From positions 124,001 to 188,000 of the forward strand of contig NZ_JAAIXZ010000021.1 of NCBI RefSeq assembly GCF_010894435.1: 64,000 nt of DNA, given 5' to 3'. The notes under the pieces are model-generated. The model did not search any database and was not told the DNA's origin. It saw only the letters and a list, made by a program, of their open reading frames with translations. Below are positions 1 through 7,354 of this stretch, piece by piece (position 1 is the stretch's first letter; each line of letters starts with the position of its first letter). The DNA is from Pyxidicoccus trucidator (lineage in GTDB: Bacteria; Myxococcota; Myxococcia; Myxococcales; Myxococcaceae). A program made the position numbers and the translations under genes.

Positions 1-1
1 C

Positions 2-538
2 GCCGAGGTGACGTTCCAGCTCCCGGTTTCCGGCGGCGAGCGCATCCTGGATGTCCAGGTGGAGAGCGTCGCGGCGGCAGCCGACCCTGGGCCGGCCCCG
101 GCTCGCCCCGTGGCTCCCGGCGCAGGTGGTCCCCCGGCGGACGCCTCGCCGTCGCCCGGTGGCTGGATGCATGACGAGGTCCAGGAGACACGCAAGGGGT
201 CGGCGGCGCTGCTGCGCACGTTCGGGACGACCATGCTCTCGACGAGCACGGGCGCTGTCGCCATTCACTTCACGGTGCTGAGTTTCCTGGGGCTGGAGAG
301 CATCGGGAAGACCTGGCGGGTGCTCACGCTCCTTCCCGCCATCGCGTTCCTGCTCTCCGCGGTGTTGTTCGTCATGACTCTGCGGCCCGTGCTCGCCTGG
401 GTGGGGACGGACGAGCAGTTCGGTGAGCTGCGCAGGTCTCGCCTGCTTGCATGCGGACGCATCGCGAGCGCGGGCATCTTCCTGTTCCTGGGAGGAGTCG
501 CGACGGCGATCGCCGCGTACGGAGCGCTGCTGTGGTGA
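2..538 (+). CDS. C-terminal part of a membrane protein (runs off left edge)
   Basis: The frame is open to the left edge, so the true start lies outside the window or at the GTG at position 8. The first ~50 visible residues are rich in Ala, Pro and Gly, like a linker. They are followed by about three hydrophobic segments: one around AIHFTVLSFLGL, one around LTLLPAIAFLLSAVLFVM and one at the C-terminus around IFLFLGGVATAIAAYGALLW. It is probably an inner-membrane protein with a cytoplasmic or periplasmic N-terminal domain upstream. I recognise no family. It is convergent with the next gene, with 42 bp between the two stops. Confidence 0.6.
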   Translation, partial: AEVTFQLPVSGGERILDVQVESVAAAADPGPAPARPVAPGAGGPPADASPSPGGWMHDEVQETRKGSAALLRTFGTTMLSTSTGAVAIHFTVLSFLGLESIGKTWRVLTLLPAIAFLLSAVLFVMTLRPVLAWVGTDEQFGELRRSRLLACGRIASAGIFLFLGGVATAIAAYGALLW

Positions 539-580
539 AGGAGGGACGGTTCGACTCCGCTGCCTGTCCCTGAACCGCGC

Positions 581-2110
581 TCAGTACATGGAACGCCGCG
601 TGAAGCCGGTCAGCGCGGCCAGTGGCAGCACCGAGCGCGTCAGGTACGGCAGGCGCCACATGCCGCCGTGGTTGGCGCCCTGCATGATGAGCTCCAGGGG
701 GTGCCGCAGCGGCACCCGTGGGTCCGAGAGCGCCGCCGGGTTGCGCAGGTCATGCACCCACAGCGCCGCCATCAGCGCGTTGGTGGTCGCGGGCTCGAAG
801 ATCTCCACACCGAAGGCGGAGGCCCCCCGGAAGCCGGCGGCCAGCAGCGGGTTCTTGACCACCGAGTGCGTCGCGGTGGACGGCGCGACGTTGATGGACA
901 CGCGCTGCCCTGCCGCTCGCGAGACGATGGCGCGCCACTGTTGCAGCCGCTTGGCCAGGGCGTAGTTCGGCCCCTGCTGCAGGACGATGCAGTCCACCGT
1001 GCCGTAGCGCTGGCCATTGCTGCTCTCGATGATTCGGCAGACGTTCGGCTGGTACAGGGCGCCACGGCTCACGCCGCGCAGCGCCGCCTGTGCGACACGC
1101 CCGAGCGCCGCCCGCTGTCCGTAGCGTGAGGTCGCCGCGAGCGTGACTTCCTCGGGCACGGCGAACACGTCCGTCGGCGTCGCCATGTACGCGAGCGAGG
1201 TGCCCGGCCGCGCCTCCGTGAGCGCCGTCACGAGGGCATCCATCGCCACCGACACGCGCACGTGCCGCTCACCGTCGAGGTAGGCGAGCGAGGCCACGTC
1301 CAGGTCCCCGGAAAGGGAGCGCAGCCAGGCGGCGAGCTCCGGCGTCTGGGTGAGCAGGTCCGCGCCCGCCTCGGCGCGCACGTACTCGGCACCCTCCCCG
1401 GCCGGAGCCTTGGAGGCCACGGGTGCCAGGAGCCGGCCATTGCCCGTGGACGTGAGCTCGACGAGCCGCTGCCACACGCGGGGACGCTGGAGGTCCACGG
1501 CGGCCACATTCGCGCGCCAGCGCATCAGCCATGGAAACGGGCCCGCCTCCGAGGCCGCGCCGAGCAGCACCATCGTCCGGTCGGAGAGGTCCAGCCAGTC
1601 CGGGTTGCGCTGTACCAGTCGGAGGGCCTCGGCATGCGAGGGCTCCATTACCCCCGCGCGCTCCCACGCGTCCAGTTGCCGCAGGAGCGTGTCACCGGAG
1701 AGGCTCTGCCCCCGGTACGGCACCTCCCACGTCGCGGGCGCCGAGCGGTCCCGCCCTTCGAGCGTCGCGGTGCGGAAGCCCTCCGCCGAGGGCGTGGCCA
1801 TCGCCGCGTCGACGGTGAGCGGCTGCCCGTCACGCCAGAACTGGAAGGCGCGCCGCGTCGCGTCCAGGCCGGCACGCGCGATGGCGATGGCCTTCTCGGG
1901 ACTCTCCAGCGAATGCTCGACCAACTGCCGCACGTAATGCGGGTAGCGCTCGCGCCAGCGCCGCTCCGCGCGCAGCTCTCGCGAGGACCCGGCGCCCGTG
2001 GCCTCGAAGGCCGCCTCGAAGACGGCCCGCGCGGTCTCCGTCGTACTGCGTCGCCCGTCCGGGCTGGACGGGAACTGAATGCCGCTGTCACTGCCGCTCG
2101 CGCTCGTCAT
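581..2110 (-). CDS. Conserved hypothetical protein with a Rossmann-like segment
   Basis: This protein of about 509 residues is not recognised. Its middle part (around TMVLLGAASEAGPFPWLMRW, then ANVAAVDL) looks like a Rossmann nucleotide-binding beta-alpha-beta. The C-terminal half is well composed and probably globular. I chose the ATG at 2110 because AGGGGG lies just upstream in good position. An in-frame GTG at 2219-2221 overlaps the stop of the upstream glycosyltransferase as GTGA and would add 37 low-quality residues. Either way the gene is the second cistron after the GT1 gene, so it may modify the same substrate or product. No function is assigned. Confidence 0.75.
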   Translation of the reverse strand: MTSASGSDSGIQFPSSPDGRRSTTETARAVFEAAFEATGAGSSRELRAERRWRERYPHYVRQLVEHSLESPEKAIAIARAGLDATRRAFQFWRDGQPLTVDAAMATPSAEGFRTATLEGRDRSAPATWEVPYRGQSLSGDTLLRQLDAWERAGVMEPSHAEALRLVQRNPDWLDLSDRTMVLLGAASEAGPFPWLMRWRANVAAVDLQRPRVWQRLVELTSTGNGRLLAPVASKAPAGEGAEYVRAEAGADLLTQTPELAAWLRSLSGDLDVASLAYLDGERHVRVSVAMDALVTALTEARPGTSLAYMATPTDVFAVPEEVTLAATSRYGQRAALGRVAQAALRGVSRGALYQPNVCRIIESSNGQRYGTVDCIVLQQGPNYALAKRLQQWRAIVSRAAGQRVSINVAPSTATHSVVKNPLLAAGFRGASAFGVEIFEPATTNALMAALWVHDLRNPAALSDPRVPLRHPLELIMQGANHGGMWRLPYLTRSVLPLAALTGFTRRSMY

Positions 2111-2217
2111 CCTGCCCCCTGTTCGCGGCAGCATGTACAGGCGCCGGTTGCGCCGTTCAATGGCGGAATACCCGCAGCTCCCTCCCGGGCCCGGTCGGCT
2201 CCCCGAGAGGGGCTCCG

Positions 2218-3414
2218 TCACCGTCGCGGGGGCAGCTCCGCCTCGATGAGGTCGGCCGCCCGCGCGGCTCCGCCTTCCTCGCGAAGCTCCTTTCGGATGG
2301 CGGCAAGGCGAGCCGTGACGCGGGCATCACCCGTCAGCTGGAGCAGGGCCCCGCGCAGCGCCTCCGGGGTGGCCTGCGCGGTGTCGAGCCGCACGCCGAC
2401 GCCGAGCTCGACCAGCCGGTCGGCATTGGCGAACTGGTCGGCGGCCTGCGGCACGGCAATCATGGGCAACCCGCAGAACAACCCCTCCTGGGTGCCGCCC
2501 ATCCCCGCGTGGGTGATGAAGGCGTTGGCCTGCGCCAGGACCGAGAGCTGCGGCACCCAGGGGTGCACCTCGAAGTTGGCGGGGAGCTCGCCGAGCACGG
2601 CGGGGTCGACGTGCCTGCCAATCTGCATCACCACGTGCCAGCCCGGCAGGTGACCGAAGGCGGCCAGACAGGCCCGGTAGAAGTCGGGCTGCTGGGTGAA
2701 CGCCGAGCCCAGGGAGATGAGCAGCACCTTCTCCACCCCGGCCGGACGCTTCCACGTGCCCTGGTCCGAGCGGTCTCCGAAGCAGGGGCCGAGGAACGTG
2801 TAGCGCGTGGGGTCCACCCGGTCCGCGTTCGGCTGCATGGCACGGGGGATGAGCACGAGCGAGCGCCGTGGGCGGCCGACGAAGAGGTTGGAGTCCGTCT
2901 CGGCGACGCGATTCTCCGCCAGCCAGGAGGAGAACCGCTGGTAGTAGTCAACGCCGCGAGGGTCCGCCTTCAAGGCCTCCACCATGGGCGCCATGTCCTG
3001 CTCATAGCCGTCCCAGGCGACGAAGGCCGGAGAGAGCTGGATGGCGGGCCGCTCCCAGTTCTCCGCCAGGATGCGCGCCACGTAGCCGGCGATGTCGTAG
3101 AGGAAGAGGTCGGGGCGGTCCTTCTCGTAGGCGGCGCGGAGCTGCGGCAACACCGCGCGCGCGTCCTGGAGGAACACGTCGAGCTGGGAGATGGTGTCCT
3201 CCGGCCAGGCTTCGTTGGCGGTGCCCTCGCGGGGAAGAGTCGAGGTGTACGGCACCAGCTCGGCGCCCGTTCCCCGGATGCGGTCCGCGAACGAGGCGTC
3301 GTTGGCGTAGGTGACCCGGTGGCCCCGGGCGACCAGCTCGCGGATGACCTCCAGGCTCGGGTTGACGTGCCCATGGGCGGGGATGCTGACCATGGCGATA
3401 TGCGCGCGGGGCAT
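2218..3414 (-). CDS. GT1-family glycosyltransferase (MGT/YjiC-like)
   Basis: This 398-residue protein has the two Rossmann-like lobes of GT-B UDP-glycosyltransferases. The N-terminal acceptor lobe starts with MVSIPAHGHVNPSLEV, carrying the conserved GH(V/I)NP motif. The C-terminal donor-sugar site is THAGMGGTQEGLFCGLPMI around residues 301-319, followed by PQAADQFANADR. The family transfers sugars from NDP-sugars to macrolides, flavonoids or terpenoids, often as self-resistance or detoxification. A GGAGAG ribosome binding site precedes the ATG. It is divergent from a TetR regulator, and the shared intergenic region carries two matching operator-like sites, so induction by a small-molecule ligand is likely. 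The acceptor is unknown. Confidence 0.9.
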   Translation of the reverse strand: MPRAHIAMVSIPAHGHVNPSLEVIRELVARGHRVTYANDASFADRIRGTGAELVPYTSTLPREGTANEAWPEDTISQLDVFLQDARAVLPQLRAAYEKDRPDLFLYDIAGYVARILAENWERPAIQLSPAFVAWDGYEQDMAPMVEALKADPRGVDYYQRFSSWLAENRVAETDSNLFVGRPRRSLVLIPRAMQPNADRVDPTRYTFLGPCFGDRSDQGTWKRPAGVEKVLLISLGSAFTQQPDFYRACLAAFGHLPGWHVVMQIGRHVDPAVLGELPANFEVHPWVPQLSVLAQANAFITHAGMGGTQEGLFCGLPMIAVPQAADQFANADRLVELGVGVRLDTAQATPEALRGALLQLTGDARVTARLAAIRKELREEGGAARAADLIEAELPPRR

Positions 3415-3437
3415 GGAATCTCTCCGGGGTAGCGGTG

Positions 3438-3457
3438 AGACGAGACGTTCCGTCTCG
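3438..3457. promoter_or_regulatory. Putative TetR operator, copy 1
   Basis: CGAGACGTTCCGTCTCG at 3441-3457 is a perfect 7-bp inverted repeat around a 3-bp centre. It lies 27 bp upstream of the glycosyltransferase start, where a repressor would block that promoter. A 16-bp direct copy of its left part recurs at 3496. Confidence 0.6.
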
Positions 3458-3495
3458 CCATGCCCAACCTTCGCCCTCGAGACCCTCCCCTGTCA

Positions 3496-3515
3496 AGACG
3501 AGACGTTCCGTTCCG
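3496..3515. promoter_or_regulatory. Putative TetR operator, copy 2 (degenerate right arm)
   Basis: AGACGAGACGTTCCGT at 3496-3511 is identical to 3438-3453, with a centre-to-centre distance of 58 bp. The right half-site has decayed (CGTTCCG instead of CGTCTCG). It sits 22 bp upstream of the TetR start, so it probably serves autoregulation. Confidence 0.55.
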
Positions 3516-3537
3516 CCTGTTGGTACGGTCCTCCCCG

Positions 3538-4164
3538 ATGAGTGAGCCCCGGACACCGAACGCAGCCCGCCGCAGCGGGCGCTCCCAGCAGGCCATCCTC
3601 TCGGCGACCGTCGAGCTGGTAGGCGAGCTGGGCTACGCCCGACTGACCATCGAGGCGATTGCCGCCCGGGCCGGCGTCGGCAAGCAGACCATCTATCGCT
3701 GGTGGCCCTCCAAGGGCGCGGTGGTGCTGGACGCCTTCGTCGCGCTGAGCGGTGCGGACCAGGACACCGCGCTGCCCGATACCGGAGACATCGAGGCGGA
3801 CCTGAAGGCGGTGCTGCGGGCCACGGCCGTGGAGTTGCTCAACCCGCGCTTCGACCTGCCGTCCCGCGCCCTGACCGCCGAGTCGCAGGCGGACCCCGCC
3901 CTGGCGAAGCAGTTCGTGGACGAAGTGCTGCGGCCCCATCTGGAAGCGATCAAGGACCGGCTGCGCAGTGCCCAGCGCGCGGGCCAGGTCGCGAAGGGCG
4001 TCGACCTGGACGTCGCCGTCGAGCTGCTCGTCGGGCCGCTCTACCACCGCTGGCTGCTGCGCACGGCCCCACTGAGCGAGGCGTACGCGGAGACGGTGGT
4101 GGACTATGCGCTGGCGGCACTACGGCCGGCGGGTGTGCTCGGCGGGCGGCGGGGACGGAAGTGA
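3538..4164 (+). CDS. TetR/AcrR-family transcriptional regulator
   Basis: This 208-residue protein has an N-terminal helix-turn-helix domain (about residues 17-63) ending in the typical GVGKQTIYRWWPSKGAVVLDAF recognition-helix region; the YRWW signature fits the TetR_C_11 type. The rest is the all-helical ligand-binding and dimerisation domain. I took the ATG at 3538 because upstream residues in this frame overlap the operator region and lack family similarity. It is divergent from the GT1 gene and likely represses it through the two sites between them. Its last 45 bp overlap the 3' end of the convergent membrane-protein gene. Confidence 0.88.
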   Translation: MSEPRTPNAARRSGRSQQAILSATVELVGELGYARLTIEAIAARAGVGKQTIYRWWPSKGAVVLDAFVALSGADQDTALPDTGDIEADLKAVLRATAVELLNPRFDLPSRALTAESQADPALAKQFVDEVLRPHLEAIKDRLRSAQRAGQVAKGVDLDVAVELLVGPLYHRWLLRTAPLSEAYAETVVDYALAALRPAGVLGGRRGRK

Positions 4165-5733
4165 CGGGCCTGCCTGCCGCCCGCGCATGTCGATGAGGAC
4201 GTCGTAGGCCGGGGTGAAGAGGGTCGAAGCCGCGGCGAGGTGATAGAGCTGGCTCACGTCACGCTCCCGAGGGAAGCGCTCCCGCAGTACCGCCTCGAGC
4301 ATCTCCCTGGCCACCCACTCGGCGTCCACGGACACGGAGCCGAACTCGTCCAGGTAGCGATGGGGCGCGGAGGTGTCGCGCTGCCGGGCGGTGAGGACGA
4401 AGACGCGGGGCCTCAGGCCAGGTCCGAGCTGGCTCGCGCCCTGCTCCATCACCGCCAGCTCGCGCCCCTGCGGAAGCGCGAACAGCTCCCACGCCTGCTG
4501 GTGCGCGAGCACCGCGCTCACCGCCACGAACACGCCCAGCAGCGCGGTGGCGACGCGTGGGCCGCGCGTGGGCCAGCAGCTCCCCAGCTTCAAGAGCGAC
4601 GCGGCGAAGAAGACGCTCCACACGCCGCCGAGGGCATAGAGGGTGCGGTACGTGGGCCAGCGCTCGCCCGCGAGGAAGCTGACGGAGTACGCGGCGGCGG
4701 ACAGGACGACCAGTCCGATGAGCCACTTCGCCGCGCCGACACGGCCCGCGCGGAGTCCCTCGACGAGCAGACCCAGCGTCACCACTGTCAGCGTCAGGAC
4801 CACCATGGGCCAGTAGCCGCCCGGCGGCCCGGCGTCCGTGTCGTTGAGGGCGCTCAGGGCCAGCACGTTGGGCAGCACGTGCGCGAGGAACCAGCCCGCC
4901 TTGTCCACGAGGTGCTTCTCGAACACCATGCGCGGCGACGGCGTGAAGTAGCCCAGCGCGAAGGACAGTTTGGTGAGGACGTACGCCACGCCCAACCCGC
5001 TGCCCATGACGAACAGGTGCCGCGCCATCCAGCGCGCGGGGGCGCGCAGGTCCGTGTCCTCGCGCACCACCAGCGCCGCCGCGAGCAGCACGGCGTAGAA
5101 CAGGCCACTGACCTGGTAGATGAGCGTCGCGGCCGCCATGGCCACCACGCCGCCCAGACACCAGGCCACGCCCTGCCATCCGCCACGGGAGGGCGCATCC
5201 AGCCCCCGCCGCGCCAGGGCGAAGGCCGCCACGCCCAGGACGAGGGCCACGGCCTGGGGCCAACAGATGCTCCAGGTGGCGACGACCTGGGCGGAGGGCG
5301 TGACGGTGAGGAGCGTCGCGAGCAGGGCCGCGGGGGTCGCGCGCCAGCCCTCCCGACGCAACAGCAGGAAGACGGAGGCCCCCAGCAGCCCCAGCCCCAG
5401 GACCGCCAGCATCCGCAGCCCGCTGAGCCCGTCGATGTCGACGGCCGCGCGCGTGGACACTTCCAGCAGCCAGCCGTACAGCGGGCGGCCCATGGCGGCG
5501 CAGACCCGGAAGATCTTCCCCGGCTCCTCGCGCGCCTCGCGCAGGATGGCGTAGTCGTCGCGCAGGCCGTAGCGCTGGGTGATGGCGCCGCCATAGATGA
5601 CCCACGGCAGCAGGAACAGCAGGACGGCCGTACCCGTCACTCCAATGGCGCGTGTCGTGTTGCGTGTCAGCAGGGAGACCTCAAGGGACGGAGAGCCTAG
5701 CAGAGCCATGTGACGCGATGCGCCAGACGTCAT
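4120..5733 (-). CDS. Polytopic membrane protein, GtrII-like glucosyltransferase family
   Basis: About 537 residues with roughly ten hydrophobic segments. The first is VTGTAVLLFLLPWVIYGGAI, followed by an extramembrane loop with RDDYA, then GRPLYGWLLE. An acidic DD pair soon after TM1 and a GRPL segment are typical of the GtrII (Glucos_trans_II) family, which uses lipid-linked glucose to decorate surface polysaccharide. The C-terminal ~110 residues are soluble and probably periplasmic. The ATG at 5733 follows a purine-rich GGAGGG; an ATG at 5709 is the alternative. The C-terminus overlaps the tetR 3' end by 45 bp in convergent orientation. Family assignment is from sequence feel, not a search. 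Confidence 0.72.
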   Translation of the reverse strand: MTSGASRHMALLGSPSLEVSLLTRNTTRAIGVTGTAVLLFLLPWVIYGGAITQRYGLRDDYAILREAREEPGKIFRVCAAMGRPLYGWLLEVSTRAAVDIDGLSGLRMLAVLGLGLLGASVFLLLRREGWRATPAALLATLLTVTPSAQVVATWSICWPQAVALVLGVAAFALARRGLDAPSRGGWQGVAWCLGGVVAMAAATLIYQVSGLFYAVLLAAALVVREDTDLRAPARWMARHLFVMGSGLGVAYVLTKLSFALGYFTPSPRMVFEKHLVDKAGWFLAHVLPNVLALSALNDTDAGPPGGYWPMVVLTLTVVTLGLLVEGLRAGRVGAAKWLIGLVVLSAAAYSVSFLAGERWPTYRTLYALGGVWSVFFAASLLKLGSCWPTRGPRVATALLGVFVAVSAVLAHQQAWELFALPQGRELAVMEQGASQLGPGLRPRVFVLTARQRDTSAPHRYLDEFGSVSVDAEWVAREMLEAVLRERFPRERDVSQLYHLAAASTLFTPAYDVLIDMRGRQAGPSLPSPPPAEHTRRP

Positions 5734-5863
5734 CCCTCCGCCCTGCCCCCAGGTTCTGCCCGTCACTCCCGCGTCTTCTTCATGACGGTCGCCCCGACCT
5801 CGATGCGCCGGGCTCTCGTCATGCCGAGGTCCTCTCCACCGCCGCCGGGAGTACGGTCGCGCC

Positions 5864-7177
5864 ATGGCCCGCTTCCTCCTCGCCACCATTCCCCTCACTG
5901 GTCACTTCAACCCCGGGGCGCCCATCGCCCGCCGGCTCGTCGAGCGCGGGCATGAGGTGCGCTGGCACACGGGCAGTCACTTCCGCTCCAAGGTCGAGGC
6001 CACCGGCGCGCGGTACGTGCCCATGCGGGCCGCGAGGGACGTCCACGACACCACCATCGGCGACGCGTTCCCCGAGCGCGCGGCGCTGAGCGACTTCGCG
6101 AAGCTCAAGTTCGACCTCACGCGCTTCTTCGTCGACTCCGCGCCCGGGCAGCTGGCGGACCTGGAGGCCGAGCTGCGCGACTTCCCCGCGGACGTCGTGG
6201 TCTGCGACACAGGCTTCCTCGGCGCCTCCCTCCTCCATGAGCGCCATGGGCTGCCTTGGGCCGCCTTCGGCATCACCGCCATGACTGTTGCCAGCGCCGA
6301 CACGGCGCCCTTCGGGCTGGGTCTGCTGCCCGGAACTTCCCCGCTGCGCCGGCTGCGCAACCGCGCGCTCGCCTGGGCCGTGAACAACATCGTGTTCCGG
6401 GACGTCAACGCGCACCTGAATCGCATGCGAAGCGGGCTGGGCCTGCCCGCCTCGCGCAAGCCCATCTTCGACGTCCCCGTGTCGCCCTACCTCTACCTCC
6501 AGGGCTCGGTGCCGTCCTTCGAGTACCCGCGCAGCGACCTCCCCCCGCAGGTCCACTTCATCGGCCCGTTCCTCCCGGAGGCCCCGGCCGACTGGACGCC
6601 ACCCGCGTGGTGGGACTCGCTGCGGGAGTCTCCGCGCCCCGTCGTCCACGTCACCCAGGGGACGCTGGCGACGGAGGAGCCCCACCTCATCCAGGCCACG
6701 CTCCGGGCGCTGGCGGACGAGGACGTGTGGGTGGTGGCGGCGACCGGAGGCCAGCCGCTGGAGTGGCTCGGCGCCGGCCCCTTCCCCGACAATGCGCGCG
6801 TCGAGCGCTTCATCCCCTACGCCCACCTGATGCCGCGCGTCTCGGTGATGGTGACCAACGGCGGCTATGGCGGAGTCCAGTGCGCCCTGGCCCAGGGCGT
6901 CCCCCTGGTGTGCGCGGGCACCTCCGAGGAGAAGCCGGAGATCGCCAACCGCATCGCCTGGTCGGGTGTCGGTTTGAACCTCAAGACGAAGACGCCCACG
7001 CCCGAGCAGGTGCGGCAGGCGGTGCGGACCATGCTCGACACGCCGGCCTTCCGGCGGAGTGCCTGGCGGCTCCAGGCGGAGATTGCCACGCACGATGCGC
7101 CCACCGAGGCCGCCATGCTCCTGGAGCGACTCGCGGAGACGCGCGAGCCGGTGCTCAACACGCGCCCGAAGGGCTGA
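5864..7177 (+). CDS. GT1-family glycosyltransferase (second copy)
   Basis: A 437-residue GT-B glycosyltransferase. The N-terminus, FLLATIPLTGHFNPGAPIARR, has the acceptor-lobe GH(x)NP motif. The donor lobe carries VTNGGYGGVQCALAQGVPLV, then EEKPEIANR, matching the UGT signature but with TNGG where many members have THGG or THAG. It is only distantly similar to the enzyme at 2218-3414, so this is not a recent duplicate. No regulator is adjacent. It starts at the ATG directly followed by the glycine-rich loop region. A macrolide-, polyketide- or carotenoid-type acceptor is possible; none can be named. Confidence 0.88.
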   Translation: MARFLLATIPLTGHFNPGAPIARRLVERGHEVRWHTGSHFRSKVEATGARYVPMRAARDVHDTTIGDAFPERAALSDFAKLKFDLTRFFVDSAPGQLADLEAELRDFPADVVVCDTGFLGASLLHERHGLPWAAFGITAMTVASADTAPFGLGLLPGTSPLRRLRNRALAWAVNNIVFRDVNAHLNRMRSGLGLPASRKPIFDVPVSPYLYLQGSVPSFEYPRSDLPPQVHFIGPFLPEAPADWTPPAWWDSLRESPRPVVHVTQGTLATEEPHLIQATLRALADEDVWVVAATGGQPLEWLGAGPFPDNARVERFIPYAHLMPRVSVMVTNGGYGGVQCALAQGVPLVCAGTSEEKPEIANRIAWSGVGLNLKTKTPTPEQVRQAVRTMLDTPAFRRSAWRLQAEIATHDAPTEAAMLLERLAETREPVLNTRPKG

Positions 7178-7354
7178 TGGGCTGAGCACCCGCCGTGTGG
7201 CCCGCCGGCCACGGACGCGTGTCCCCCGCGGACCACGGAGCCCCTGCTTCGCGCCGGAGAAAGCCTCGCGAGCGTGGGTGCCTCGCCACATTCCCCGCTG
7301 GCCCGGCGCCTGCAATTGCCTCGGACGCACCCCGAAAGCCGAGGCCTTCCCCAC

